DNA from: Candidatus Binatia bacterium
GTDB lineage: Bacteria; Desulfobacterota; Binatia; HRBIN30; BPIQ01
NCBI GenBank assembly: GCA_026004195.1
Contig: BPIQ01000003.1
Location: forward strand, 533,666 to 597,665
Length of the DNA: 64,000 nucleotides
Direction: 5' to 3'
A program made the position numbers and the translations under genes. Shown here piece by piece: positions 7,539-16,743 of the stretch (the first letter of the stretch is position 1; every line of letters starts with the position of its first letter). The notes under the pieces are model-generated. The model did no database searches and was not told where the DNA came from. It was given only the letters and a program-made list of their open reading frames with translations.

Positions 7539-8987
7539 TCAGAGCACGAAACGCCGTACGAGCTGGAACACGGAGATCCCGGCGAAAGCCACGTAGAAGG
7601 CGGCCACGGCGCCGACCGCCGCGGTCCGGAGGGGTCCGGGTCGCAACGGCTCCGGCAGGAACCTGCGGTTGAGGACGAGCGTGAGCGGAGCGTAGATCGC
7701 CATGGCGATGCCACCGAAAAAGCCCGCGCTCAGCAGGAAGAGGATGGCGGGGAGATGCTCGTAAAGGTAGGTGAGAACGATCCCCGCCAGGATCCAGAAG
7801 CCGGCGATGCCACCGTAGAGCGTGCCCAGCGGCACGCGGTGGGCCCAGGCGAAGTTCGCGTGCAGGATGTCCGCGCAGCTGCGCGCCACACCGTCGACCA
7901 GCGTGAGCTGGGTGGAAAAAAGACACGCCACTCCGACCAGCAAGAAGAGGTAGGAGCCGGCTTTCCCCCACGAGGCGCCGAGGATGACGGCTTCTTCCCA
8001 GACCAGGAGGTCCTGTGTCGGCACGATGCCCCGCGGGTGAAGGACGGCGAGTGCGCCCAGGATGAAAAGAAGGATCGTGAAACTGTTGAGCAACCAGAAA
8101 AAGCAAACCTGGTCGCGGACCAGAGAGCGGAACCACCCGCGCCAGCGCTCGAGGTTTTCTCCCGTCGGGCGGACGCGGTAGCCGCCCTCCGGGCTTTTTT
8201 GTTCCCGTTTGCGCAGCGGATTGACGATCGCCGGAACGTGCGCTCCCATGCCCCAACCCTTGTCGAGCAGGTAGAAGCAGTAGAAGAGATTCGCGGTCCC
8301 GCCCGCTCCCGCGAACACGATCGCCGAGAAGAGCTCGTAGGGGGGCATTTCGGGGTGTTTGCGGGGAAAATTCGCGATCCCTCGTACGAGCTGCGCCCAG
8401 ACTTCGCGGCTTCCGACGGAGAACGCGACGAAGAGAAGGCCGAGCGTCATCAGGACGACCAGCGTCGACGTCGTGCGCTCGACGGACCGATAGACGAGGC
8501 GAGGACCGAAAAGGACGTACGCCACACCGGCGAACGTGATGGCCGTCCACGTACCGGGGCTGCCCCACCCGTCCGGCCCCACCACGAGGACCTTCAGAGC
8601 ACCGCCGCAAGCCCTCGCCCAACCGGGGACGATCCATCCGAGGACGTTGAGCGCGAGGAAGACCCACGCGAAGACCTTCGCCATCCGGGCATAGCCCGCG
8701 TAGACGCTCTCCCCCGTGGCCAGCGTGTAGCGCCCGATCTCGATGTTGAGCCACATCTGCAGGAACACTCCCAGCAGCGCGGCCCACACCATTCCCGCGC
8801 CGTACTGCGCCGTGACTCTGGGCCAGATGATGAGCTCGCCCGCGCCGATGCTGAGGCCCACGAGAACCGCACCGGGCCCGACGAGTTTCCAGAAGCTCGT
8901 CGGCACGGGTGGAAGGTCCGCGGTGCGAAAAGGGCGGAGGAGGGTGGCGGTCCGCTCGGCGGCCGCGAAACCGGCCCGCGCTCGCAT
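7539..8987 (-). CDS. Nramp-like divalent-metal transporter family protein
   Basis: Integral membrane protein of 482 residues with about 11-12 hydrophobic segments, resembling the Nramp family. TM1 reads GPGAVLVGLSIGAGELIIW (about residues 37-55), where classical Nramp proteins carry DPGN. Here the metal-liganding Asp/Asn are not conserved, so transport of Mn2+/Fe2+ should not be assumed. This variant group (GPG...GAGE) occurs in several environmental phyla. It lies between asd and the acyl-CoA ligase on the same strand with gaps of only 5-7 bases. It could carry a different ion or a small solute (inference). Confidence 0.8.
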   Translation of the reverse strand: MRARAGFAAAERTATLLRPFRTADLPPVPTSFWKLVGPGAVLVGLSIGAGELIIWPRVTAQYGAGMVWAALLGVFLQMWLNIEIGRYTLATGESVYAGYARMAKVFAWVFLALNVLGWIVPGWARACGGALKVLVVGPDGWGSPGTWTAITFAGVAYVLFGPRLVYRSVERTTSTLVVLMTLGLLFVAFSVGSREVWAQLVRGIANFPRKHPEMPPYELFSAIVFAGAGGTANLFYCFYLLDKGWGMGAHVPAIVNPLRKREQKSPEGGYRVRPTGENLERWRGWFRSLVRDQVCFFWLLNSFTILLFILGALAVLHPRGIVPTQDLLVWEEAVILGASWGKAGSYLFLLVGVACLFSTQLTLVDGVARSCADILHANFAWAHRVPLGTLYGGIAGFWILAGIVLTYLYEHLPAILFLLSAGFFGGIAMAIYAPLTLVLNRRFLPEPLRPGPLRTAAVGAVAAFYVAFAGISVFQLVRRFVL

Positions 8988-8994
8988 CGACCGT

Positions 8995-10074
8995 TCAGAG
9001 TGCGCCGGTGGCGAGGAGGTACTCCGCGACCAGAACCGCGCCTTTGGCCGCCCCCATTTTCGTGTTGTGGGAAACCAGCACGTATTTGAGGCCGTTCTCG
9101 AGCGCCGGATCTTCGCGTACCCGCCCCACGCTCGTGGTCATGCCACCCCCGGCCTCCCGGTCGAGACGGGGCTGCGGCCGGAAGGGGTCGTCGTGAACGA
9201 CGATCGTGTGCTCCGGGGCCGAGGGAAGCCCCAGGGAGCGGAGGCCGGGGTCGAAAGACCTCCAGAGCTCGGAGGCCTCCGCGGGCGTGCAGCGCCGGAC
9301 CGTCGAAACGAAAACCGATTCCGTGTGGCCTTCGAGCACGGGGACCCGGGTGCACGTGGCGCTCACGGCGAAGTCGGCGGGCACGACGACTTCTCCTTCG
9401 ACCCGCCCGAGAATCTTCGCCGTCTCTCGCGCCACCTTTTCCTCCTCGCCGGGGATGTAGGGGACGAGGTTGTCGACGATGTCGAGCGCGATGACCCCCG
9501 GAGATCTCCCCGCCCCCGAGATGCCTTGCATGGAGGTCATGAGAACCCGCGCGAGCCCGTAGGCGTCGAACAGGGGCTTGAGCGTGATCACGAGACCCAT
9601 CGTCGTGCAGTTCGGGAGCGGAACGACGAAACCCTTCCAGCCTCGCCGGCTGCGCTGGACGTCGAGCAGAGCACGGTGGTCCGGATTCACCCCCGGGACG
9701 AGCACGGGCACGTCGGGCTCGTAGCGGAACGCCGAGGCCGTGCTCACCACCGGGGTCGTCCGCGCGTACCGCGGTTCGAGTTCTCGTGCGGCGTCCGATT
9801 CCACCGCACTGAAGACGAGATCGACGGCCGAGGCATCGAAACGGCTTGCATCCTGCACCTCGATGTCCAGGAACTCCGCGGGAGGTTCTTCCTGGCACCA
9901 CCACCTTCTCGCCCCCGTCCGGGGATCCCGGATCGCGTCGGCGTACGGACGGCCGGCCGTGCGCTCGGAAGCCGCGAGGGCTGCGACTTCGAACCACGGA
10001 TGGCCCGCCAGGGCCACGAGAAACTGCTGCCCGGCGATTCCCGTGGCACCGACGACGGCGACCTTTCGCTTCAT
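8995..10074 (-). CDS. asd: Aspartate-semialdehyde dehydrogenase
   Basis: Reduces aspartyl-phosphate to aspartate semialdehyde for lysine, threonine and methionine synthesis. NADP-binding N-terminus KVAVVGATGIAGQQF; the catalytic Cys is in LPNCTTMGLVITLKPL (~residue 152), and EVVVPADFAVSATCTRVPV follows. At 359 residues and with this Cys context it belongs to the archaeal/fungal-type branch rather than the E. coli type. ATG 10074 is the clear start, as the Rossmann motif begins at residue 4. It probably heads a transcript with the Nramp-like and acyl-CoA ligase genes, and diverges from the SDR gene across 45 bases. Confidence 0.92.
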   Translation of the reverse strand: MKRKVAVVGATGIAGQQFLVALAGHPWFEVAALAASERTAGRPYADAIRDPRTGARRWWCQEEPPAEFLDIEVQDASRFDASAVDLVFSAVESDAARELEPRYARTTPVVSTASAFRYEPDVPVLVPGVNPDHRALLDVQRSRRGWKGFVVPLPNCTTMGLVITLKPLFDAYGLARVLMTSMQGISGAGRSPGVIALDIVDNLVPYIPGEEEKVARETAKILGRVEGEVVVPADFAVSATCTRVPVLEGHTESVFVSTVRRCTPAEASELWRSFDPGLRSLGLPSAPEHTIVVHDDPFRPQPRLDREAGGGMTTSVGRVREDPALENGLKYVLVSHNTKMGAAKGAVLVAEYLLATGAL

Positions 10075-10119
10075 GGCTCCCTGTCTACCCCCTCTTGCTA
10101 GGGCTAGGCAATCCGTGCT

Positions 10120-10899
10120 TTGTGTCCCACGCTCGTGGAACGAAGGGAAAGCGTCCGTGCTTTCGCGGGCCGTGTGGGGCTCGTGACCGGCGCCGCGTCG
10201 GGCATCGGTCGTGCGGTGAGCCGGGCCCTGGCCCACCGGGGGGCCAGGCTCGTCCTGTTCGACCTCGAGCCGCTCGACGAGCTCGCCGGAGACCTGCACG
10301 CCGTCTCCGGAGAGGAGCCTCTTGCGGTGCGGGGGGACGTGTCGCGCTCGGAGGACGTCGAGCGGGCCGTCGAGCTCGTCGGCTCCTCCTGCGGGCGGCT
10401 CGACATGCTCGTCTGCGCAGCCGGGGTGGGTGGGGGCACGGGAGCGACCGCGGAGTATCCGACGCCCGACTTCGACCGCGTCGTCGAAGTCAACCTGAAA
10501 GGGACGTTTCTCTTTCTGAAGCACGCCCTCCCCCTCGTCGTCGAGTCCGGCGGGGGGAGCGTCGTCACGATGGGTTCGGTGCTCGCGCTCGTCGCTCTTC
10601 CCGGGACGCCGGCTTACGCCGCCTCGAAGGCGGGGGTCGTCCAGCTCACGCGTGCCGTGGCGTCGGCCTATGCTCGGCAGGGTGTCCGGGCGAATTGCAT
10701 CTGTCCGGGCATGATCGACACGCCGATGGCTCGCAGAGCCACCCGGGAAGCGAGGCAGTTCTTCGTGGAGCGGCAGCCCCTCGGTCGGCTCGGGACGCCC
10801 GAGGAAGTCGCGGCACTGGCCGTGTTCCTGCTTTCGGACTCCGCCTCGTTCGTCACGGGCGCGGTGTTCCCCGTCGACGGTGGCTACACCGCGCAGTGA
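10120..10899 (+). CDS. Short-chain dehydrogenase/reductase (SDR)
   Basis: NAD(P)-dependent oxidoreductase of the classical SDR family, about 259 residues. TGAASGIG cofactor motif near residue 24, CAAGVG in place of NNAG, catalytic Ser in [13 protein letters not shown] active-site Tyr/Lys, and the PGMIDTPM loop. It ends with [13 protein letters not shown], as in FabG-like enzymes. The first usable start is TTG 10120; GTG 10135 is an alternative. Substrate unknown. The LLM oxidoreductase gene starts 50 bases downstream on the same strand. Confidence 0.87.
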   Translation: MCPTLVERRESVRAFAGRVGLVTGAASGIGRAVSRALAHRGARLVLFDLEPLDELAGDLHAVSGEEPLAVRGDVSRSEDVERAVELVGSSCGRLDMLVCAAGVGGGTGATAEYPTPDFDRVVEVNLKGTFLFLKHALPLVVESGGGSVVTMGSVLALVALPGTPAYAASKAGVVQLTRAVASAYARQGVRANCICPGMIDTPMARRATREARQFFVERQPLGRLGTPEEVAALAVFLLSDSASFVTGAVFPVDGGYTAQ

Positions 10900-10949
10900 G
10901 GCCGCGGGAGCGGGGCGAGAAGAGGTCGAGAAGAACCGTGGGAGGCGCG

Positions 10950-11891
10950 ATGAGGAAACCGAGAAAAACGAAGGTAGGGCTGTTTTTTCCGCAGGTCGGT
11001 GTCCCCTTCCCGACCATGCGGGAAAGGGTCGTGTACGCCGACCGGCTCGGTTACGACTCGGTATGGGTGGTCGATCACATGTGGGCGCGGGGAATTCCGG
11101 ACGTGGACCACCTCGAGGCGTTCACCGTCATGACGGCGCTCGCCGCGGCGACGGAGCGAATTCGGGTGGGGGCGCTCGTGTTCTGCAACTCCTACCGGAA
11201 CCCCGCACTGCTCGCGAAGATGCTCAGCAGTCTCGACGTCGTCAGTGGCGGCAGAACTTACGTGGGCATCGGAGCCGGGTGGATGGAAGAAGAATACCGA
11301 GCGTACGGTTATCCGTTCCCGCCGGCGAGGGTACGGATCGAGCAGCTCGAGGAAGCGGTCACGATCCTGAAAAAGATGTTCACGGAACCCCGGGCGACCT
11401 TCGAGGGCAAGTACTACGCGGTTCAGGATGCCGCGAACAATCCGAAGCCGGTCCAGAAGCCCCACCCGCCCCTTCTGATCGGCGGGGCCGGGGAACGCCG
11501 GCTCCTGCGCGTCGTGGCGCAGCACGCCGACATCTGGAACTGCCCGAACAACGCCGCGCCGGAGTTCGAGAGGAAACTCGGAGCTCTACGGCGTCACTGC
11601 GACGCCGTAGGTCGGGACTTCGAGGAGATCGAGATTTCCGAACAGTGCGTCGCCGTACTCGGCAAGGACGAGAAAGACTTCCGGCGACAGTGGGAAGCGG
11701 CTTCCGCCCTGCTCGGGTCCGTTTTCGACCTGGAGAAGACCGCTTTCCGCGGGACCCCCCCGCAGCTCGTCGAGCAGTTCCGCAGACGGCGCGAACAGGG
11801 AGTCACCTTTTTCACCGTCCTTTTTTCCGACTTCCACTCGGCGGAAACCCTCGATCTTTTCGCCCGGGAAGTGCTCCCGCACCTCGACTAG
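10950..11891 (+). CDS. LLM-class (F420-type) oxidoreductase
   Basis: Luciferase-like TIM-barrel flavin/F420-dependent oxidoreductase, 313 residues. Seen in the sequence: KVGLFFPQVGVPF at the N-terminus, GYDSVWVVDHMWA (~35), RIRVGALVFCNSYRNPALLAK (~75), GGRTYVGIGAGWMEEEY (~103) and QKPHPPLLIGGAGERRLLR (~170). The family uses F420 or FMN to transfer hydride to varied organic substrates; which one cannot be told here. ATG 10950 follows a GGGAGG ribosome site. The 3' end overlaps the nagZ stop tail-to-tail by four bases. A paralogue lies at 17445-18380. Confidence 0.88.
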   Translation: MRKPRKTKVGLFFPQVGVPFPTMRERVVYADRLGYDSVWVVDHMWARGIPDVDHLEAFTVMTALAAATERIRVGALVFCNSYRNPALLAKMLSSLDVVSGGRTYVGIGAGWMEEEYRAYGYPFPPARVRIEQLEEAVTILKKMFTEPRATFEGKYYAVQDAANNPKPVQKPHPPLLIGGAGERRLLRVVAQHADIWNCPNNAAPEFERKLGALRRHCDAVGRDFEEIEISEQCVAVLGKDEKDFRRQWEAASALLGSVFDLEKTAFRGTPPQLVEQFRRRREQGVTFFTVLFSDFHSAETLDLFAREVLPHLD

Positions 11892-12952
11892 TCGCCGGCC
11901 GCCGCGCTCGCGGCGAGACGGCGATGTTCCTCCGAAAAAAGCCACCTCTCCTCGCCGGGCTCCGGGGCGCTCCGGGCGTACCTTTCGCGCAGTCGCGACC
12001 AACGCAGCAGAGCCCGGGCGAGCCGGCGCTCGAGCGAGGGGTGCTTCCGCAGCTCCCTTTCCACGACGGCGACGGCTTCGACCACCTGTCGGGGGTCCTG
12101 GCAGACGAGGAAATGGTCGCAGCCCGCCGCGAGTCCTTGCGCGGCGGCCTCGCCCACGGACCACGAATCGGCGACGGCCCGCATCGAGAGGTCGTCGGAC
12201 ACGACGACGCCCGCGAATCGGAGCCGCTCCCGCAGCACGGAGAGCACGGCGGGAGAAAGCGTCGCGGGCCGCCGGGAGTCGAGCGCGGGGTAGAGGACGT
12301 GGGCGGTCATGATGCTCGCCACGCCGGCACGAACGGCCGCTCGGAACGGCCGCAGCTCCACGCGTAGGAGTCGGGCCCGGTCGAGCTCGACGCGCGGGAG
12401 CGTTTCGTGGGAGTCCTCCGCCGCCTCCCCGTGGCCGGGAAAGTGCTTCCCGCAGGCCGCGACCCCGTTTTCCTGGAGCCCCCGGAGGAAGGCGACGCCG
12501 AGCCGCGCGACGACCCGCGCGTCGCCCGAGAAGGATCGGTCGCCGATGACGGGGTTCCGGGGATTCGTGTCGACGTCGAGGACGGGGGCGAAATCGAGGT
12601 CGATTCCCACCGCGCGGAGCTCGCGGGCCACGAGTTCGCCGAGGATCCGGGCTTTCCGTTCTCCCTCGGCGGGATCGAGCTCTCCGAGTCGGCGCATGGC
12701 GGGCAGGGGAGCCCACGGGTCGCCGCGGAGGCGCGCGACGCGTCCTCCCTCCTGGTCGACGGAGACGACGAGCCTCCCGGGGGATTCTCGTTTGAGCCTC
12801 CGCACGGTGTGGAGCAGCCTCTCGGGGGTCGGTGCGTGGCGGGAGAAGAGGATCACGCCCCCGAGCCCTTTTCGTACGAGCTCCAGGATCGCCTCTCCCG
12901 GCTCTTCGGTGGGGAACGTCGTCGTGAAGAGCGAAAGGAGTTCCGCGCGCAC
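11888..12952 (-). CDS. nagZ: Beta-N-acetylhexosaminidase (GH3)
   Basis: Cytoplasmic GH3 glycosidase that removes N-acetylglucosamine from muropeptides during peptidoglycan recycling. [16 protein letters not shown] (~30-45), [15 protein letters not shown] (~63), [21 protein letters not shown] (~120), the mobile His loop [20 protein letters not shown] (~164-183) and the nucleophile region [12 protein letters not shown] (~244) are all present. 354 residues, typical. The start is GTG 12952; an in-frame TAA three codons upstream rules out an extension. Divergent from thrH. No other recycling genes are near it. Confidence 0.93.
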   Translation of the reverse strand: MRAELLSLFTTTFPTEEPGEAILELVRKGLGGVILFSRHAPTPERLLHTVRRLKRESPGRLVVSVDQEGGRVARLRGDPWAPLPAMRRLGELDPAEGERKARILGELVARELRAVGIDLDFAPVLDVDTNPRNPVIGDRSFSGDARVVARLGVAFLRGLQENGVAACGKHFPGHGEAAEDSHETLPRVELDRARLLRVELRPFRAAVRAGVASIMTAHVLYPALDSRRPATLSPAVLSVLRERLRFAGVVVSDDLSMRAVADSWSVGEAAAQGLAAGCDHFLVCQDPRQVVEAVAVVERELRKHPSLERRLARALLRWSRLRERYARSAPEPGEERWLFSEEHRRLAASAAAGD

Positions 12953-13000
12953 CGTTCCCTTACTTGCACAGCCCGGGGGGAACGGCTAGCGAAGTGGCCC

Positions 13001-13612
13001 ATGATCGCCTGTCTCGACCTCGAGGGCGTACTGGTCCCGGAGATCTGGATCCACGTCGCGGAGGGTACGGGCATTTCGGAGCTCAGGCGGACGACGCGCG
13101 ACGAGCCGGACTACGACAAGCTCATGCGGTGGCGCCTCGGGATTCTCGACCGCCACGGGATCGGCCTGCCCGACATCCAGGCCGTCATCGCTCGCATGGG
13201 GCCGCTCGAGGGAGCGCGGGAGTTTCTCGACTGGCTGCGCCGGCGGGCGCAGGTCATCGTGCTTTCGGACACGTTCGACGAGTTCGCGGCGCCGCTCATG
13301 GAGCAGCTCGGGTTCCCCTGCCTTTTTTGCAATTCCCTCGTCGTCGACCCGGACGGGAAAATCCGAGACTACCGACTCCGGCTCCGGGACGGGAAGAGGA
13401 AGGCCGTCATGGCGCTCAAGCTCCTCAACTTCGACGTGGTCGCCGCCGGGGATTCGTACAACGACATGACGATGCTGCAAGAAGCGGACGTGGGCATCCT
13501 TTTTCGCCCTCCCGAGAACGTCGTGCGCGAGTACCCTCAGTTTCCGGTGGCCCGCACGTACGAGGAGCTGCGCCGGGCGTTCGATGCGGCGGCCGCGCGC
13601 CTCGGGCGCTGA
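13001..13612 (+). CDS. thrH: Phosphoserine phosphatase / homoserine phosphotransferase ThrH
   Basis: HAD-superfamily enzyme that dephosphorylates phosphoserine and can transfer the phosphate to homoserine. [17 protein letters not shown] carries the nucleophile Asp (residue 6); [11 protein letters not shown] is the second HAD motif, RDGKRKAV holds the Lys, and [12 protein letters not shown] the metal-binding loop. Sequence and length (203 residues) match Pseudomonas-type ThrH closely. Starts at ATG 13001, 48 bases from the divergent nagZ start. hemL follows 11 bases later on the same strand. Confidence 0.93.
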   Translation: MIACLDLEGVLVPEIWIHVAEGTGISELRRTTRDEPDYDKLMRWRLGILDRHGIGLPDIQAVIARMGPLEGAREFLDWLRRRAQVIVLSDTFDEFAAPLMEQLGFPCLFCNSLVVDPDGKIRDYRLRLRDGKRKAVMALKLLNFDVVAAGDSYNDMTMLQEADVGILFRPPENVVREYPQFPVARTYEELRRAFDAAAARLGR

Positions 13613-13623
13613 AGCCAGGGCCC

Positions 13624-14934
13624 ATGGGCGAGATTTCCCGGAAGCTCTTTTCCGAGGCGCGACGGGTGATCCCGGGCGGGGTGAACAGCCCCGTGCGGGC
13701 ATGGAAGGCCGTGGGCGGCGAGCCCGTTTTCCTCCAGAGGGGCCGGGGCTGCCACGTGACCGACGCCGACGGGCGCACGTACACGGACTACGTGTGTTCC
13801 TGGGGACCGCTCATTCTGGGGCACGCCCACCCGAGCGTGCTCCGCGCGGTACAGGACGCGCTGCGCGACGGGACGAGCTTCGGTGCGCCCACCGCGAGGG
13901 AGATCGAGCTCGCGCAGAAAATCGTGGGTGCCGTACCGTCGGTCCGTTCCGTGCGACTCGTGAACTCCGGAACGGAAGCCACGATGAGCGCGCTCCGCCT
14001 CGCCCGGGCGTTCACCGGCCGGACGAAAGTCCTGAAGTTCGCGGGCTGTTACCACGGCCACGTGGACTCGCTTCTGGTCGCCGCCGGTTCGGGAGCCATG
14101 ACCTTCGGAGTGCCCGAGAGTCCGGGCGTTCCGGAGGTTCTGGCGCGGGAAACCCTGGTTGCGAGGTTCAACGACCTCGAAAGCGTGGACCGCTGCTTCG
14201 AAGAAGCAGGGTCGGACCTCGCCGCCGTGATCGTGGAGCCCGTGCCGGCCAACATGGGAGTGGTGCCGCCGGAGCCGGGATTCCTCGAAAAACTGCAGGA
14301 GCGGACGAGGGCGCGGGGGGCGCTTTTGATCTTCGACGAAGTCGTGACCGGCTTCCGGCTCGGGTGGGGCGGAGCTCAAGGTCGCTTCGGGCTCGAACCG
14401 GACCTCACGTGCCTCGGGAAAATCATCGGCGGCGGGCTTCCCGTCGGGGCGTTCGGGGGCCGGCGGGACGTCATGGCACAGCTCGCGCCGGTGGGCCCCG
14501 TCTACCAAGCCGGAACCCTCTCGGGAAATCCGTTGTCCGTCGCGGCGGGGATCGCGACGCTGCGAGCTCTCGAACAACCGCGTGTCTACGATCAGCTCGA
14601 GGAACTCTCCGCCCGGCTCGAGCAGGGGCTCCGCGGAGCGGCGAGGGAAGAGGGGGTGCCGGTTTGCATCAATCGCTTCGGCTCGATGTTCACCGTCTTT
14701 TTCGGCGTCGATCGCGTCCGGAACGCCGACGACGCGGCCAAGGCGGACACCCGAGCCTATGCGCGCTTTTTCCGCGGGATGCTGGAACGGGGCTTTTATT
14801 TTCCCCCCTCCCAGTTCGAGGCGGCGTTCGTTTCTCTCGCCCACTCGGCCGACGAAATCGAGCTGACGATCCGAGCTGCCCGGGATACGTTCGCCGAGAT
14901 GCGTCGGGAGGTCACGCGAGATGGAACCGCGTAG
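13624..14934 (+). CDS. hemL: Glutamate-1-semialdehyde 2,1-aminomutase
   Basis: PLP enzyme of the C5 route, converting glutamate-1-semialdehyde to 5-aminolevulinate. [20 protein letters not shown] opens the protein, [15 protein letters not shown] is at ~118, [12 protein letters not shown] at ~240, and the PLP Lys sits in [16 protein letters not shown] (~265). 436 residues. It shows that haem is made from glutamate in this organism. Its last 14 bases overlap atpZ, so it may be co-transcribed with the first ATP synthase genes, an unusual pairing. Confidence 0.96.
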   Translation: MGEISRKLFSEARRVIPGGVNSPVRAWKAVGGEPVFLQRGRGCHVTDADGRTYTDYVCSWGPLILGHAHPSVLRAVQDALRDGTSFGAPTAREIELAQKIVGAVPSVRSVRLVNSGTEATMSALRLARAFTGRTKVLKFAGCYHGHVDSLLVAAGSGAMTFGVPESPGVPEVLARETLVARFNDLESVDRCFEEAGSDLAAVIVEPVPANMGVVPPEPGFLEKLQERTRARGALLIFDEVVTGFRLGWGGAQGRFGLEPDLTCLGKIIGGGLPVGAFGGRRDVMAQLAPVGPVYQAGTLSGNPLSVAAGIATLRALEQPRVYDQLEELSARLEQGLRGAAREEGVPVCINRFGSMFTVFFGVDRVRNADDAAKADTRAYARFFRGMLERGFYFPPSQFEAAFVSLAHSADEIELTIRAARDTFAEMRREVTRDGTA

Positions 14935-15133
14935 GGAGCCGCTCTGGGTTCGCGGGGGGCGGTTCGCGGCTCTCGGCCTGGAGTTCGGCTTCGCGGTAGC
15001 GGCCGGAGTCGTGGTGGGCTTCTACCTCGACCGGTGGGCGGGAACGGCGCCCTGGCTCACGCTCGTCTTCACGCTCGCCGCCTTCGCGGGGGCCGTCTAC
15101 CGTCTCGTCTGGGCCCTCCGCCGGTTCGGCTGA
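14921..15133 (+). CDS. atpZ: AtpZ/AtpI-family small membrane protein
   Basis: 70-residue protein with two hydrophobic helices ([18 protein letters not shown], then [20 protein letters not shown]). The short hairpin G.YLDRW.GTAPW is typical of AtpZ, an accessory linked to assembly of, or Mg2+/Ca2+ supply to, F-type ATP synthase. It overlaps hemL by 14 bases and is followed by atpI after five bases. Inner membrane. The pairing with atpI-atpB-atpE supports the identification. Confidence 0.82.
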   Translation: MEPRREPLWVRGGRFAALGLEFGFAVAAGVVVGFYLDRWAGTAPWLTLVFTLAAFAGAVYRLVWALRRFG

Positions 15134-15138
15134 CTCGC

Positions 15139-15498
15139 GTGCTCGAGGCGATCCAGAAAGCGAACCTGCTCCTGGCCGCCGCCGTGGCCGCGGCCGGCTG
15201 GCTCGTGGGGCTTTTCGACCCGTGGAGCACGCTGCTCGGCGCGCTGGTGATGGGTGGCAACGTCTGGCTCATGGAAAGAGGGGTCCGGCTGGCTTTCCGG
15301 TCGAGCTCGGGCTTTTTCCGTTCGTTCGGGGCCGCTCTGGTGATAGCCAAGTTCGGCCTGCTGCTCGGCGCCGTCGCTCTCCTTTTCCGGTTCTTGCCCG
15401 TCGAAGCCGCGGGTTTCGCCGTGGGGGTGACGTCTTTTCTCGCGGCGACCGTTGTCGTAAGCGTGCGCTTCGGCCAAACTCGGGGCCGGGAGGGTTAG
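15139..15498 (+). CDS. atpI: ATP synthase subunit I
   Basis: 119-residue integral membrane protein with four hydrophobic segments (LLLAAAVAAAGWLVGLF; LLGALVMGGNVWLME; AALVIAKFGLLLGAVALLF; FAVGVTSFLAATVVV). Family members help assemble the Fo c-ring. Start assigned to GTG 15139, five bases after the atpZ stop; the open frame continues upstream only through atpZ. atpB begins at the base after its stop codon. Confidence 0.82.
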   Translation: MLEAIQKANLLLAAAVAAAGWLVGLFDPWSTLLGALVMGGNVWLMERGVRLAFRSSSGFFRSFGAALVIAKFGLLLGAVALLFRFLPVEAAGFAVGVTSFLAATVVVSVRFGQTRGREG

Positions 15499-16182
15499 GT
15501 GGAACACGCGTTCACTTGGACGTCGCTCCTGCCTTTCGTGCCGGACCATACGGCGATGGCGACGCTCGTCGCCCTCCTTCTCGTGGGCGTGGCGTACGTG
15601 GCGCGGCGGCAACTCGCCTCCGTGGCGGATCCCGTGGTGCCGGACGGGACGCTCACGGTCCGGAACTGCTTGGAGATTTTCACCGAGCAGATCGCTTCCA
15701 TCGTCGAGAGCATTCTCGGGCACCATGGGCGGCGCTACGTGCCGCTCTACGCGACCTTTTTTCTCTACATCCTGGTGGCCAATCTTTCCGGTCTCGTGCC
15801 CGGGTTTTCGCCCCCGACGAGCAACCTCAACGTCACGTTGGGTCTCGGTATCTGTTCGTTCCTCCTCTACAACTACTACGCGTTCGCCCAGCAAGGTCTC
15901 GCGTACCTCAAGCACTTCGTCGGTCCGGTGTGGCCGCTCGCCGTCCTGATGGTTCCGGTCGAACTCGTGGACAACTTCGTGCGTCCCGTGTCGCTGGCGC
16001 TGCGGCTCTACGGAAACATGATGGGAGACCATCTCGTGCTCGAGATTTTCACGGATCTCACGAAGGTCGTCGTTCCGGTCGTGTTCTACATCCTGGGTGC
16101 CTTCGTGTCGCTCGTGCAGGCGTTCATTTTCACGCTTCTGAGTGTGGTCTACCTGGCACTCGCGACGGCGCACGACCATTGA
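15499..16182 (+). CDS. atpB: ATP synthase Fo subunit a
   Basis: Membrane subunit that carries protons to and from the c-ring. 227 residues, about six helices. The essential Arg is in VRPVSLALRLYGNMMGDH (about residue 171), the helix-4 signature; the final helix VQAFIFTLLSVVYLALATAHDH is also typical. It begins with GTG 15499 directly after the atpI stop (no gap), so translation is likely coupled. Gene order atpZ-atpI-atpB-atpE, with the remaining subunits at 33555-39358. Confidence 0.96.
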   Translation: MEHAFTWTSLLPFVPDHTAMATLVALLLVGVAYVARRQLASVADPVVPDGTLTVRNCLEIFTEQIASIVESILGHHGRRYVPLYATFFLYILVANLSGLVPGFSPPTSNLNVTLGLGICSFLLYNYYAFAQQGLAYLKHFVGPVWPLAVLMVPVELVDNFVRPVSLALRLYGNMMGDHLVLEIFTDLTKVVVPVVFYILGAFVSLVQAFIFTLLSVVYLALATAHDH

Positions 16183-16296
16183 GGCGTTAGGTTCCGCAAA
16201 CGACGCGTCTTTTCCGCCCCGGGCGGAGGAGGAAAAGAGGAGAGGCGGCAACGGGGGCAGGAAGGACGCGAGAAAAACAAAAGGAGGGTCGAAGCC

Positions 16297-16614
16297 ATGA
16301 GGAAGTTGTTCTTCACCGTGGGTTGCACCGTGGCCGCCTTGCTCGGGAGCGGGCTCCCGGCATGGGCGGCGGAAGAGGGGGGCACGGGCCAGTCCGGTTG
16401 GGTCGCCATCGCTGCCGGTCTGGCCGTCGCCGTCGCGGCCGTGGGAGCGGCGTTCGGACAGGGACGCGCGGTGGCCGCGGCCATGGAGTCGATCGGAAGG
16501 AACCCGAACTCCGCGGATCGGATCCAGACGCCGATGATCATCGGCCTCGCGTTCATGGAAGCGCTGGCGATCTACGGGCTCGTGATCGCGTTCTTCCTGC
16601 AGGGCAAGATCTGA
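16297..16614 (+). CDS. atpE: ATP synthase Fo subunit c with N-terminal signal
   Basis: Proteolipid c-ring subunit. 105 residues, longer than the usual ~75-90 because of an N-terminal signal-like segment (MRKLFFTVGCTVAALLGSG, ending PAWAAEEGG). Helix 1 contains AAFGQGRAVAAAMES; the polar loop is RNPNSADR; helix 2 has the proton-binding Glu in GLAFMEALAIYGLVIAF. The Ser that follows Glu in Na+-type rings is Ala here, so H+ is the likely ion (inference). AAGGAGGGT precedes ATG 16297. A 114-base gap after atpB holds a short G/C palindrome (TCCGCCCCGGGCGGA), and a terminator follows the gene. Confidence 0.95.
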   Translation: MRKLFFTVGCTVAALLGSGLPAWAAEEGGTGQSGWVAIAAGLAVAVAAVGAAFGQGRAVAAAMESIGRNPNSADRIQTPMIIGLAFMEALAIYGLVIAFFLQGKI

Positions 16615-16646
16615 GTTCCCGTCCGGGACGCGTTCCCGCACGAACC

Positions 16647-16686
16647 GGGGGGCCGGGCCGACGCCCGCGCCCCCCTTTCGTTTTCG
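16647..16686 (+). terminator. Terminator after atpE
   Basis: G/C-rich hairpin with arms GGGGGGCCGGGC and GCCCGCGCCCCCC (one bulge) around CGAC, followed by TTTCGTTTT. It lies about 30 bases after the atpE stop and closes the first ATP synthase gene group. Confidence 0.65.
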
Positions 16687-16696
16687 TTGGGCGTGT

Positions 16697-16724
16697 TTGA
16701 CTTGCGGGACGGCCCGGGTTAGGC
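16697..16724 (+). promoter_or_regulatory. Possible promoter of the DUF1499 gene
   Basis: TTGACT (16697-16702), 16-base spacer, TTAGGC (16719-16724), about 20 bases before the start codon and directly after the atpE terminator. The -10 is poor, so this is tentative. Confidence 0.3.
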
Positions 16725-16743
16725 GGGCGGCCAGGGGACCGCG

